DNA of 20,935 nucleotides from Verrucomicrobiales bacterium (GTDB taxonomy: Bacteria > Verrucomicrobiota > Verrucomicrobiia > Verrucomicrobiales > Akkermansiaceae). Below the pieces are notes generated by a model. The model searched no databases and was not told where the DNA came from. It saw nothing but the letters and a program-made list of their open reading frames with translations. The position numbers and the translations under genes were made by a program. Below are positions 7,397 through 14,937 of this stretch, piece by piece; the first letter of the stretch is position 1, and each line of letters starts with the position of its first letter. Location: positions 1 through 20,935 of the forward strand of contig DPWT01000036.1 in the NCBI GenBank assembly GCA_003527555.1. Direction: 5' to 3'.

Positions 7397-8687
7397 CATC
7401 CTCTCCGTGATCGGTGAGATCCAATCCTTTGTCTTCTTCCTCTACATCCACCCGAATGCCGATCGTTGCTTTTACGAGCAACATGATGATCACTGTGGCT
7501 ACGGCCGACCATACGACAGTTACCCCGAGTCCTGTGAGCTGGATGCTGAGTTGTTCGCCCGTAGGTTTGACGAGGCCGAGTCCGCCGAGCGACTCTTGAC
7601 CGAAGAAGCAAAGAAGGATGGTTCCTAAAATGCCACCGACGCCGTGCACGGCAAAAACGTCGAGTGAATCGTCAATATGCAGTTTGTTGCGGATGAGATT
7701 TACTGCGAAGTAGCAGATAATTGCGGCAATGGCTCCGATGGCGATGGCGCCCATTGGGCCGACATCACCTGAGGCGGGTGTGATGGTTGCCAAGCCTGCA
7801 ATCAGACCTGTAACCATGCCTACCAGACTGGATTTACCATTAAGAACACGTTCTAAAATTGCCCAGACCCCAGCGGCAGTAGCTGCTGAGAGGTGCGTGA
7901 CGAGCATCGACATACCAGCTCCCTGACCAGCGCTGACCTGGCTGCCGGCGTTGAATCCAAACCATCCTACCCAGAGCATTGAGGCACCGATGTAGACCAT
8001 GCCGGGATTGTGTGGTGGGTGTGGATGTTCTGGGAAGCCGCGCCTTTTTCCGAGGATAATCGCCATGACGAGAGCTGAGACGCCGGCAGTGGCGTGAACC
8101 ACGATACCTCCAGCAAGGTCCTTGATACCCATTTCGTAAAGCCAACCGCCACCCCAAACCCAGTGGCAAACTGGCGTGTAAACAAGCAAGAGCCAGAGAG
8201 CAGAAAAGAGCATGATGGCGCTGAATTTCATGCGTTCGACGACTGCCCCAACGTAAAGTGCCGGCGTGATGATTGCAAAAGTCATTTGGAACATCACCCA
8301 GAGAGTTTCAGGGATATCACCACCACCACTGGTTTCCGTGCCGACTCCTTTCAAAAACGCGGCGTCGAGATTTCCGATCCAGCCTCCGTCACCACCCTTG
8401 AATGCTAGGCTGTAGAGGCAAACTGCCCAGAGCACGGAAGCGAGGCACGCGATCCCTCCACACTGTGCCATTACGGATAGGACATTCTTGGAGCGCACAA
8501 GACCGCCGTAGAATAGTGCCAGCCCGGGCATCGTCATAAAAAGAACCAGTGCGGTGGCAGTCAAAATCCATGCAGTGTCGCCAGAATTGATGCTGGCAGC
8601 ATCTGCTTCTCCTGCGAAGCATGTGGCAGCGCTGCCTAGAAAAAGAATAACAGAAAGGATTCGATTGAATTGAAGATGTTGGGACAT
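7380..8687 (-). CDS. amt: ammonium transporter Amt
   Basis: This inner-membrane channel conducts ammonium for assimilation. With the ATG at 8687 the protein has 435 residues, starting with a cleavable signal peptide (RILSVILFLGSAATCFA) followed by eleven predicted membrane spans, as in E. coli AmtB. Key residues all fall at AmtB position plus 30: Phe137 and Phe245 (gate), Trp178, Asp190 in KDLAGG, and the twin pore histidines His198 and His348. The C-terminal cytoplasmic tail (GLDLTDHGEDAY) is the segment that binds PII proteins. A further in-frame ATG at 8732 adds 15 residues ahead of the signal peptide and is less likely. No glnK gene is adjacent in this window. It is convergent with yjdM and shares a hairpin with it. 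Confidence 0.97.
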   Translation of the reverse strand: MSQHLQFNRILSVILFLGSAATCFAGEADAASINSGDTAWILTATALVLFMTMPGLALFYGGLVRSKNVLSVMAQCGGIACLASVLWAVCLYSLAFKGGDGGWIGNLDAAFLKGVGTETSGGGDIPETLWVMFQMTFAIITPALYVGAVVERMKFSAIMLFSALWLLLVYTPVCHWVWGGGWLYEMGIKDLAGGIVVHATAGVSALVMAIILGKRRGFPEHPHPPHNPGMVYIGASMLWVGWFGFNAGSQVSAGQGAGMSMLVTHLSAATAAGVWAILERVLNGKSSLVGMVTGLIAGLATITPASGDVGPMGAIAIGAIAAIICYFAVNLIRNKLHIDDSLDVFAVHGVGGILGTILLCFFGQESLGGLGLVKPTGEQLSIQLTGLGVTVVWSAVATVIIMLLVKATIGIRVDVEEEDKGLDLTDHGEDAYSEV

Positions 8688-8785
8688 AGGGGAATGTGAT
8701 GGAAAGATTGTGACGACGTATTGAGAATGCACTTTTTGGGCGGATCACGTAAAGTATCAAATATCCTACATGTGATTATGGCTTG
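8688..8785 (-). promoter_or_regulatory. leader region upstream of amt
   Basis: These 98 bases separate amt from the same-strand gene upstream, long enough for a separate amt promoter. I looked for a sigma-54 type element (GG and GC elements 10 apart) as in many nitrogen-regulated amt genes and did not find a convincing one. The segment from 8744 to 8776 has weak dyad symmetry at its ends (ATCAC / GTGAT), which could be an operator but may be chance. Confidence 0.25.
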
Positions 8786-9274
8786 TTATTTTTCCCGTGA
8801 TTCCACAACAAATGTGCCGCGCCAGTCGCGCCGTAATGAGATTTTTTCCACAATGCGTGCTTTCTTTTTTATAGCCCCATATTCGATTACAATTTCTGCA
8901 GTGAGTCTTTGGATTTGAACCTTAGAAAACTTGAGAACGGGCTCGCGTTTCTCACGTAGCAGACAGTGCAGTGGCACATCCAATTGATCGGCATTCCATA
9001 GATATGATGATGGTGGAAAATCATCTAGCTCTGCGAGGATCATGAATATCTCGCGTAGCTCTGCCTGGGTATGTTCCTGTAACAATCGGCGTGCAGCGTT
9101 CTTGCAACGCCATGTTTCCAGTTTGGCACGTTTTGGCTCGCTGCTATCTTCCTGTATTTCCTTTAATGCTAATAGAAAGTGTAGCTTCATTCCCGCGAGC
9201 CATTGAGCACGTGTGATGTTTCCAGCCTTGTAGAGTTTGAATAGGCGAGGAGGGGAGATGAGATGTCGAGACAT
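8786..9274 (-). CDS. conserved-looking protein of unknown function downstream of truC
   Basis: I do not recognise a named domain. The ATG at 9274 gives a 162-residue cytoplasmic protein without signal peptide or membrane span. Longer in-frame starts would run into the truC-like gene and encode sequence read from it out of frame, so they are rejected. The first half is helical and basic (LFKLYKAGNITRAQWLAGM; then an ALKEIQED / AARRLLQEH heptad-like stretch). The second half contains FPPSSYLWNADQLDVPLHCLL, with a Trp and His-Cys pair that look conserved, and ends in short strand-like segments. The start is only ten bases after the stop of the pseudouridine synthase gene, so the two are almost certainly cotranscribed. 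A role tied to tRNA or translation is a guess from context only. Confidence 0.75.
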   Translation of the reverse strand: MSRHLISPPRLFKLYKAGNITRAQWLAGMKLHFLLALKEIQEDSSEPKRAKLETWRCKNAARRLLQEHTQAELREIFMILAELDDFPPSSYLWNADQLDVPLHCLLREKREPVLKFSKVQIQRLTAEIVIEYGAIKKKARIVEKISLRRDWRGTFVVESREK

Positions 9275-9284
9275 TGTAAAATAC

Positions 9285-9941
9285 TTAAGGTTGAGGAAAA
9301 CAGAGCGCAAGCATCGGGTCGATCGGTGCGGTAATAGATGTTTGCTCAGCTGTGGCTGGATGCCTGAATTCCATCTGCCGAGATTGTAAAAGCATACGCG
9401 TGCCAGTGCCGAGCTGTTTGCCGATTTTATCGGAGGGGCCAATTCCTGCGTATCGGTAGTCGCCTACAATCGGGATTCCTGCGTGCAGCAGGTGCTTACG
9501 GATCTGGTGCGTGCGCCCTGTGTGGGGGGTGGCTTCTATCAGAAAAAGCGAAGCAGAATTTTTCAACACCCTAAATGATGTGTATGCCTCGCGCTCTGGG
9601 GCGTCATCGGTTTTACGTAACGGTTCATGGCAATCCCAGGCGTCTGCTGGGGGTGTTCCAGAAACGATGGCCCAGTAGGTTTTCTTTATTTCATGTCGTT
9701 CGAATGCACGGTGTAGAGCGCGTGCTGTGTTCCGGTCAGTGCCAAACAACAGAACCCCCGTGGTCGGTCGGTCAATCCGGTGGATGTTGTAGACGTGTTG
9801 TCTAATCTGATCACGCAGGATTTTCATGGTGACCTGATCACCCTCCTTGGGATTATCAGCAGGGTGCACTAACTGACCTGCGGGTTTGTCCACGGCAACG
9901 AGCCATTCGTCTTGATAGATGATGTGAAGCGGCTCGATCAT
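9285..9941 (-). CDS. truC: RluA-family tRNA pseudouridine synthase, TruC-like
   Basis: These enzymes isomerise specific uridines to pseudouridine. TruC modifies U65 of tRNA. The 218-residue protein lacks an S4 domain and starts directly with YQDEWLVAVDKPAG, almost the TruC opening. RDQIRQHV and the catalytic block HRIDRPTTGVLL (54-65, catalytic Asp57) follow. TGRTHQIRKHLL and PIVGDYRY in the C-terminal half complete the RluA fold. The resemblance is closer to TruC than to RluA, RluC or RluD, though it is about 40 residues shorter than E. coli TruC at the C terminus. It is the first gene of a minus-strand pair with the unknown 162-residue protein, and divergent from the membrane methyltransferase gene. 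Confidence 0.85.
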   Translation of the reverse strand: MIEPLHIIYQDEWLVAVDKPAGQLVHPADNPKEGDQVTMKILRDQIRQHVYNIHRIDRPTTGVLLFGTDRNTARALHRAFERHEIKKTYWAIVSGTPPADAWDCHEPLRKTDDAPEREAYTSFRVLKNSASLFLIEATPHTGRTHQIRKHLLHAGIPIVGDYRYAGIGPSDKIGKQLGTGTRMLLQSRQMEFRHPATAEQTSITAPIDPMLALCFPQP

Positions 9942-9992
9942 GTGGGAATAGAGTAGTCGACATCACTCTTGGATGCAATTAAGATAGCGGTG
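9942..9992. promoter_or_regulatory. short divergent region between truC-like and methyltransferase genes
   Basis: Only 51 bases lie between the two chosen starts, so promoters for the two directions must overlap each other or the coding ends. No clear hexamers could be assigned. If the alternative TTG at 9969 were the real methyltransferase start, the gap would shrink to 27 bases, which argues for the ATG at 9993. Confidence 0.3.
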
Positions 9993-10823
9993 ATGCGTAT
10001 CGAAGGAAAATGGATTTGGTCATGGGTGTTGGTTGCTGTTGTTGTGGCGATGGTGATCACGAACTGGAAAACGAACTCTAATCATTCAGAAGACACCCAT
10101 AAGCAATTAGCTTGCACGGGGGAAGAGGCTGCAAACAAACCTTCGAAGGTTTTGGAGAAAAACTCATCATTCAAACCTAAGCCATACAAATACCAGTTGC
10201 GTGATGCTAGTAGGGATGGCACAGGAAAAATCTATATGGGGCGGGAGATTTCTCAGTTCATGTGTCATACGGGCATCAACTGGTTAGAGCGCGCAGAACG
10301 TGAGCGTGAGGAAAACCCAAAAAGGGCTGTCCAGGGGCTGCAACTTGCCGAGAATGCTGTGGTTGCCGACATCGGTTCGGGCTCTGGATACTACGCGTTT
10401 CGTCTTGCCCAGCTTGTCCCCACGGGAAAGGTCATAGGGGTGGATATTCAGTCTGAGATGGTTGATTTTCTCAATAACAAGGCCAAGGAACTGGGGATTG
10501 AAAATGTGGAATCTCATCTTGGTAAAATTGATGATGTGCAGCTTCCTGGCACTAGTATTGATGCCGCGATCATGGTGGATGCCTACCATGAGTTTTCCCA
10601 CCCCAACGAGATGATGCAGTCGATATATCACGCCCTAAAGCCTGGTGGAGTCATCTATTTGTTAGAATATCGCGCCGAGGACCCTGGCGTGCCAATCAAG
10701 CCACTGCACAAGATGACCCAGGCGCAGGCAATCAAAGAAATGAAAGTCATCGGGTTAAAGCACATACGCACCGATGATTTTTTGCCTTGGCAGCACTTTA
10801 TGGTGTTTAAGAAGCCGCAATAG
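9993..10823 (+). CDS. membrane-anchored class I SAM-dependent methyltransferase
   Basis: From the ATG at 9993 the product has 276 residues. It begins with one strong membrane segment (about residues 8-22, WSWVLVAVVVAMVIT) preceded by a basic residue, which predicts a signal anchor with the rest outside the cytoplasm. After a polar linker of about 45 residues comes a conserved block (SRDGTGKIYMGREIS, then ERAEREREENP). A Rossmann methyltransferase domain follows: motif I VADIGSGSGYY (about 124-134), an acidic GVDIQSEM motif II and a DAYHEF segment where motif IV is expected. Similar secreted or anchored methyltransferases are common in Planctomycetes and Verrucomicrobia and have no known substrate. 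A supply of S-adenosylmethionine outside the membrane is not known, so the topology or the activity is open. It is followed by two close plus-strand genes. Confidence 0.85.
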   Translation: MRIEGKWIWSWVLVAVVVAMVITNWKTNSNHSEDTHKQLACTGEEAANKPSKVLEKNSSFKPKPYKYQLRDASRDGTGKIYMGREISQFMCHTGINWLERAEREREENPKRAVQGLQLAENAVVADIGSGSGYYAFRLAQLVPTGKVIGVDIQSEMVDFLNNKAKELGIENVESHLGKIDDVQLPGTSIDAAIMVDAYHEFSHPNEMMQSIYHALKPGGVIYLLEYRAEDPGVPIKPLHKMTQAQAIKEMKVIGLKHIRTDDFLPWQHFMVFKKPQ

Positions 10824-10840
10824 TGTGACTACGCTTCGCC

Positions 10841-11575
10841 ATGCGACCGCAATTTGAAGAAATCGATTATCAACAGACGCCACTTGGCGAGGTGATTCTC
10901 AGACGCCGCACGATGCAGTCACTTGGAGATAAGGAGATTTATGAAATCATGCTTGGCAGTGAGTTTCTTATGTCCAGTTTGTTTACGGTGGTCGAAGAGG
11001 AGTTATCGTCGCTGGGGATTGCAGCTACGGAGAAGGTGTTTCATGATACGCAACTTGATGTGGTGGTTGGTGGATTGGGTCTCGGTTACACGGCCAAGGT
11101 TGCTCTCGACCAGCCATCGGTAGGTGATCTCATTGTGGTCGACTATCTACAACCTGTGATTGATTGGCATCAGCGCGGATTAGTGCCTCTTGGAAAAGGT
11201 TTAACAAATGACCCGCGCTGCCATTTTGAGCATGGTGATTTTTTCAAACGAGCTATATCTGATGGTGGTATTGGATTTGATTCTCAATCGGCTGGCAGGA
11301 AATTTCATGCCATCTTGCTTGATATCGACCACTCACCGGCCCATTTGCTCAACGAACGGCACGCAAGTTTTTATCAGGCGGAGGGTTTACGCAAGATGAC
11401 CGATCAACTTCACCCTGGTGGGGTTTTTGCACTTTGGTCGGATGATCCACCGGAGGAAACATTTATGAGCGCGCTACGAGACGTTTTTTCTAGAGTCGAC
11501 ACGCATGTTGTTCCATTTGAGAACCCGATATTGGGGCGTGATTCGGAGAGTACAGTTTATGTAGCACACGATTAA
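10841..11575 (+). CDS. spermidine-synthase-like Rossmann protein
   Basis: The 244-residue cytoplasmic protein resembles the spermidine synthase/methyltransferase fold: an N-terminal strand region (TPLGEVILRRRTM), then VVVGGLGLGYTAKVAL (74-89) and an acidic VVDYLQPVIDWH segment. FHAILLDIDHSP follows, where aminopropyltransferases carry the catalytic aspartate, and then HPGGVFALWSDDPP. The glycine motif reads GGLGLG rather than the GGGDG of true spermidine synthases, so the aminopropyl donor site is not conserved and methyl transfer or another reaction is as likely. It starts 17 bases after the anchored methyltransferase gene and ends four bases before the EamA transporter gene, giving a compact unit of three. 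Confidence 0.8.
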   Translation: MRPQFEEIDYQQTPLGEVILRRRTMQSLGDKEIYEIMLGSEFLMSSLFTVVEEELSSLGIAATEKVFHDTQLDVVVGGLGLGYTAKVALDQPSVGDLIVVDYLQPVIDWHQRGLVPLGKGLTNDPRCHFEHGDFFKRAISDGGIGFDSQSAGRKFHAILLDIDHSPAHLLNERHASFYQAEGLRKMTDQLHPGGVFALWSDDPPEETFMSALRDVFSRVDTHVVPFENPILGRDSESTVYVAHD

Positions 11576-11579
11576 TATA

Positions 11580-12479
11580 GTGAAAATTACGGCGAGATGG
11601 TTACCATTCGCAGTGCTGCTTATCGCGCTGCTGTGGGGCAGTGCATTCCCAGCGATTAAGGCAATTTATGCTGAGTGGGCGGTTAGGGGGATTGAGCCAA
11701 ATATGCCGAATCGGCTTACGCTTGCGGGAGTTCGTTTCATGCTTGGGGGGATTGTGCTTTTGTTGCTCGCGCGTCATCCGTTCAGGGAACTTATACAGAC
11801 GTCTTTCGTGCGGCTATTAGTTTTTGCCTGTGCGCAAACGTATGTGCAGTATTTTCTGTTTTACACTGCTCTTGCCGTGTCGAGTGCGGTGTTGGGTGGT
11901 TTATTGGTCGGCTCCGGAAGTATCTGGTGGCTACTACTCGCTCCCTTGCTTTTGAAAAGTCCATGGCCGACGCGTTGGCAGTGGGGGTTTATTACTCTCG
12001 GCGCGGCAGGTGTTGTTTTTGCTGTCTATAAGCCGGGTGCTGGAAGTGGTCAGCCGTTATTGGGTGGCATTTTGTTTTGCCTCTGCACGTTGAGTGGCTC
12101 CTTTGGGCTGATCTTTCTGCAAGAAATTCTTAAGACGATGGGAGCGAGAGCGGCGACGGGTTTTGGATTATTGATAGGCGGGTTTTTGCTGATGGTTTCC
12201 GGGGCCGCAGGATGGCCTGGATTGCTTGAGTTGTTCTCAACCAAGGTGATTTGGTTAACCGTTTACCTTGCGTTTGTCTCGGCGCTTGGGTTTGGTTTAT
12301 GGAATCACCTTACCAGCCTATTTCCTGTGAATCTGTTAGCTGGCTATCGTTTTTTGGTGCCCATCTGTGCGGTAGTGGAGTCCTCTTTGCTCGTGTCCGG
12401 TGAGTCGCCAGGGATAGGGATTGCCGTAGGTGGCGTGATGGTGATCGTTGCACTAATTGGCCTTCAGCGAGCAAGGTAG
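11580..12479 (+). CDS. EamA (drug/metabolite transporter) family permease
   Basis: The 299-residue protein is strongly hydrophobic, with about ten membrane spans in two repeats of five, and opens with the EamA signature LIALLWGSAFPAIKAI. The second repeat begins near LLGGILFCLCTLSGSFG. EamA transporters move amino acids, nucleotides, polyamine-like or other small metabolites; the substrate here cannot be read from sequence. The start is GTG at 11580, four bases after the preceding stop; no better in-frame ATG lies close. Tight linkage to the spermidine-synthase-like gene suggests export or import of that enzyme's product or substrate, which is inference. It converges with cvfB. Confidence 0.88.
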   Translation: MKITARWLPFAVLLIALLWGSAFPAIKAIYAEWAVRGIEPNMPNRLTLAGVRFMLGGIVLLLLARHPFRELIQTSFVRLLVFACAQTYVQYFLFYTALAVSSAVLGGLLVGSGSIWWLLLAPLLLKSPWPTRWQWGFITLGAAGVVFAVYKPGAGSGQPLLGGILFCLCTLSGSFGLIFLQEILKTMGARAATGFGLLIGGFLLMVSGAAGWPGLLELFSTKVIWLTVYLAFVSALGFGLWNHLTSLFPVNLLAGYRFLVPICAVVESSLLVSGESPGIGIAVGGVMVIVALIGLQRAR

Positions 12480-12504
12480 GACAACTTGGAAAGTCGTTCT
12501 ACTT
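12474..12504. terminator. bidirectional hairpin across the eamA/cvfB stop region
   Basis: The left arm 12474-12487 and right arm 12491-12504 form a 14-position stem around the triloop GGA, with one mismatch (12483/12495) and two G-T wobbles. The stop codons of both convergent genes lie inside the arms. There is no T run, so termination would not be classical; a shared 3'-end stabiliser is also possible. It resembles the hairpin between yjdM and amt in design though not in sequence. Confidence 0.5.
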
Positions 12505-13335
12505 CACGGACCTAATCCCATCCTTAGCGATGGTGATTTTTCGTTTTCGGTAGAGCGAGCCAGTTGCCCTCTTGAAGGCTTTTTTACTCACGCCAAGTGT
12601 TTCGTAGATGCTATCTGCTGGGCTAGAATCGCATAGTTCCCAGAACCCGTCGCGAGCGATGAGTTCCATCTCAATGCGTGATTCCAAATCCTCGACGTGT
12701 TTGCGGCCAGGTGCCTGGAGTGATAGGTCGATTTTGCCATCCTCACGCACCTGAGCAATGTAACCTTTGGTTTGCTCGCCCGGCGGCAGTTTGGAAAAAA
12801 CCTCATTGGCAAAGATGACACCGCTGTGCTGGCCGTTGATGATCGCTTTGTAACCTAATTCAGTTTTGGCATAAACCATGAGATCAACTTCCTGCCCCGC
12901 TTTGTAGTCGGGCGCGTCTTTGGAGAAGTGGCGATTTAGTCGCCTACTCGCCACAATGCGGTCGCTGTTTTCATCGACATAGACATAAACAACATAACGC
13001 TTCCCCACATCTAACCGACTTGTCTGTTCGCGGAATGGTGAAAATAAATCTTTATCGAGCCCCCAGTCGAGGAAAGCGCCGATGTTGGTGGCAGCCACAC
13101 ATTCAAGACAAGCGAACTCGCCGGGCATGGCTTTCGGGTGCTTGAGTGTGGCGACGGGCCGGTCTTCTGAATCGCAGTAAATGAAGACATCCAGAGAGTC
13201 GCCGACGTTCATCGTTTCATTTACTTCCTTGCGTGGAAGTAGAACCTCACCGAGATCACCGCCTGCATCGAGGAATAGACCGTGAGGACTTTTTGTCAGA
13301 ACTGTCAGTTTCGTCCGTTCTCCGATGATTGCCAT
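12499..13335 (-). CDS. cvfB: CvfB-family S1-domain RNA-binding protein
   Basis: The 278-residue protein matches the CvfB/YitL family in length and order. Three S1-like OB domains (about 1-65 with LTKSPHGLFLDAG, 66-135 with NIGAFLDWGLDKDLF, and 145-210 with ELGYKAIINGQHSGVI) are followed by a C-terminal winged helix (about 215-278, ending in SKKAFKRATGSLYRKRKI). Family members bind RNA; the Staphylococcus protein is known as a virulence-regulating factor, but here a general post-transcriptional role is more likely. The start ATG at 13335 leads straight into the first OB domain. It lies 49 bases downstream of the Fur-family gene on the same strand, with an inverted repeat between. Confidence 0.9.
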   Translation of the reverse strand: MAIIGERTKLTVLTKSPHGLFLDAGGDLGEVLLPRKEVNETMNVGDSLDVFIYCDSEDRPVATLKHPKAMPGEFACLECVAATNIGAFLDWGLDKDLFSPFREQTSRLDVGKRYVVYVYVDENSDRIVASRRLNRHFSKDAPDYKAGQEVDLMVYAKTELGYKAIINGQHSGVIFANEVFSKLPPGEQTKGYIAQVREDGKIDLSLQAPGRKHVEDLESRIEMELIARDGFWELCDSSPADSIYETLGVSKKAFKRATGSLYRKRKITIAKDGIRSVK

Positions 13336-13348
13336 GGTTTGATGTTAA

Positions 13349-13379
13349 GCTTTAATTGATGAATGCTAGGTATTAAAGC
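13349..13379. repeat. AT-rich inverted repeat between the Fur-family gene and cvfB
   Basis: The octamers GCTTTAAT (13349-13356) and ATTAAAGC (13372-13379) are perfect inverted copies separated by 15 bases. The spacing is too wide for a classical Fur box. It could be a hairpin in the cvfB leader, a weak terminator of the upstream gene, or a two-site operator. Confidence 0.35.
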
Positions 13380-13384
13380 CACTA

Positions 13385-13813
13385 TTATATGGAACAAGCA
13401 GGGCAAGTGCCGAAGAATTCAAGCTCATGGTAAAGGTTTTTATAACCTGTTGTGAACTGGATTTCTTTTTCTAGTTCGTACACAGGGCAGGGAGCGTTGA
13501 CTGACTCAATAGAGCCGCAATTTGTACAGATTAGGTAGTCGCGATGCTCTCCAGGAAGAAGTAGGGCGAAGTATGCGGCTCGTTCGTGCAGTCCGAGGCG
13601 GCGCAGGATCGCTTTATCGGTGAGGCGTTGGATGAGGCGGAAGACAGTGGCCTTGTCACATTGGTTCGTAAGCCTGGGTGACTCTGCCATTTCTGCGAGC
13701 GTCATGGGGCGGTTATTTTCCAACAAAGTTGCCAATAGCTCCTCTAGAGCTTTGGTTCGGCGCAGGCCTTCGGCACGACAGCGGTCAATGACTTTATCTA
13801 GTTTACTGAGCAT
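13385..13813 (-). CDS. Fur-family metal-responsive transcriptional regulator
   Basis: The 142-residue protein has the Fur layout: an N-terminal winged helix (recognition helix around DKATVFRLIQRL, 53-64), a hinge, and a C-terminal dimerisation domain. That domain carries the two structural zinc pairs CTNC (96-99) and CPAC (137-140), plus YHELEF (128-133). The usual metal-sensing HHDH before the first cysteine pair reads GEHRDY, so one sensory histidine appears to be tyrosine. Assignment to Fur, Zur or PerR is not possible from this alone; the sequence looks nearest to Zur-like members. The start ATG at 13813 sits right before the first helix. The 93 bases upstream contain several GATC-centred inverted motifs (for example CGATG at 13858 and CATCG at 13874) that could be an operator or the end of the ruvB transcript. 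Confidence 0.85.
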   Translation of the reverse strand: MLSKLDKVIDRCRAEGLRRTKALEELLATLLENNRPMTLAEMAESPRLTNQCDKATVFRLIQRLTDKAILRRLGLHERAAYFALLLPGEHRDYLICTNCGSIESVNAPCPVYELEKEIQFTTGYKNLYHELEFFGTCPACSI

Positions 13814-13906
13814 TTGGAAATTTTAGTTATCTGGTTGGGCCAAGTGATCGTGATCGGCGATGTTGATTTTGATCATCGTGTTTAGAGGTCAATACGTTCT
13901 GCCGTT

Positions 13907-14923
13907 TTACAGTAGTCCGGGCTGCTGTGGGTCAGGGGTGGCACCGATCTTGGTGTAGGCTGCGGGGAGGGCGACGCGTCCGCGCGGGGTGCGTTTGAGG
14001 AATCCCTGCATGATGAGGAATGGTTCGTGCACTTCTTCCAGGGTGGATGCGTCTTCACCGATGGCAACCGCGAGTGTGGATAGGCCAACTGGGCCGCCGT
14101 TGAATTTGTAAATCGTGGCCTCGAGTATACGTTTATCCATTTCATCGAGGCCGTCGTTGTCAATCTCGATCATGGCGAGTGCATCACGGGCAATTTCTGG
14201 CGTGATTTTGCCGTCGGCACGGACTTGTGCGAAGTCGCGTACCCATCGCAGTAGGTTGTTGGCAATACGTGGGGTGCCACGTGAGCGCGATGCAATTTCA
14301 AGGGCGCCGTCATCTTTGATTGAGACATTAAGTAGCTTCGCAGAGCGTTCGATGATGTGTGCGAGTTGTTCGGCGGTGTAGTAATCGAGCCTATTGACGA
14401 GCCCGAAACGCGACCGTAGTGGCGAGGTCAGCATGCCGGCTCGAGTAGTGGCGCCCACGAGCGTAAACTTTGGCAGGTTGAGTTGAATAGACCGTGCGGA
14501 GGGACCGGAGTCGATGATGATATCTAATCTATAATCTTCCATTGCGGGATAAAGATATTCTTCGATAGCGGGATGCAGTCGGTGAATTTCATCTATAAAA
14601 AGTATATCACCTTTTTGGATATTTGTGAGGATGCCCGCCAAGTCACCTGCTTTTTCAATTTGTGGGCCGGATGTGGTGTGAAGCTGGGTGCCGGTAGCGT
14701 TCGAAATGATATTAGCCAGCGTAGTTTTACCGAGTCCCGGAGGGCCGGAGAGTAGGACATGTTCTAAGACATCGTCGCGCATTTCAGCAGCTTCGACCAT
14801 GAGCATCAATCGTTCGGTAACTTTTTCTTGGCCGTGAAATTCTTCAAACCCGGGAGGGCGCAGCGATTGGTCGAACGATTCGTCAGGTGTATCGTTGGTT
14901 TGCTGGTAAAAAGATTCTGACAT
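13907..14923 (-). CDS. ruvB: Holliday junction branch migration ATPase RuvB
   Basis: RuvB is the AAA+ motor that, with RuvA, drives branch migration of Holliday junctions during recombination repair. The 338-residue protein has the normal length and all landmarks: Walker [10 protein letters not shown] (60-68), Walker B with DEIH (111-114), sensor 1 GATT (147-150), arginine finger in SRFG (Arg162), sensor 2 around [12 protein letters not shown], and the C-terminal winged helix. [12 protein letters not shown] at the front is the usual RuvB opening. ruvA and ruvC are not nearby. It follows the double ACT-domain gene by 14 bases, so the two are probably one transcript. No Shine-Dalgarno sequence precedes the ATG. 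Confidence 0.98.
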   Translation of the reverse strand: MSESFYQQTNDTPDESFDQSLRPPGFEEFHGQEKVTERLMLMVEAAEMRDDVLEHVLLSGPPGLGKTTLANIISNATGTQLHTTSGPQIEKAGDLAGILTNIQKGDILFIDEIHRLHPAIEEYLYPAMEDYRLDIIIDSGPSARSIQLNLPKFTLVGATTRAGMLTSPLRSRFGLVNRLDYYTAEQLAHIIERSAKLLNVSIKDDGALEIASRSRGTPRIANNLLRWVRDFAQVRADGKITPEIARDALAMIEIDNDGLDEMDKRILEATIYKFNGGPVGLSTLAVAIGEDASTLEEVHEPFLIMQGFLKRTPRGRVALPAAYTKIGATPDPQQPGLL

Positions 14924-14937
14924 GATGGAATACAGAG

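Noticed and set aside
9275..9442. N-terminal extension of the unknown 162-residue protein
   Set aside because: The extension is read out of frame through the 3' end of the truC-like gene; the ATG at 9274 just after that gene is the natural start.
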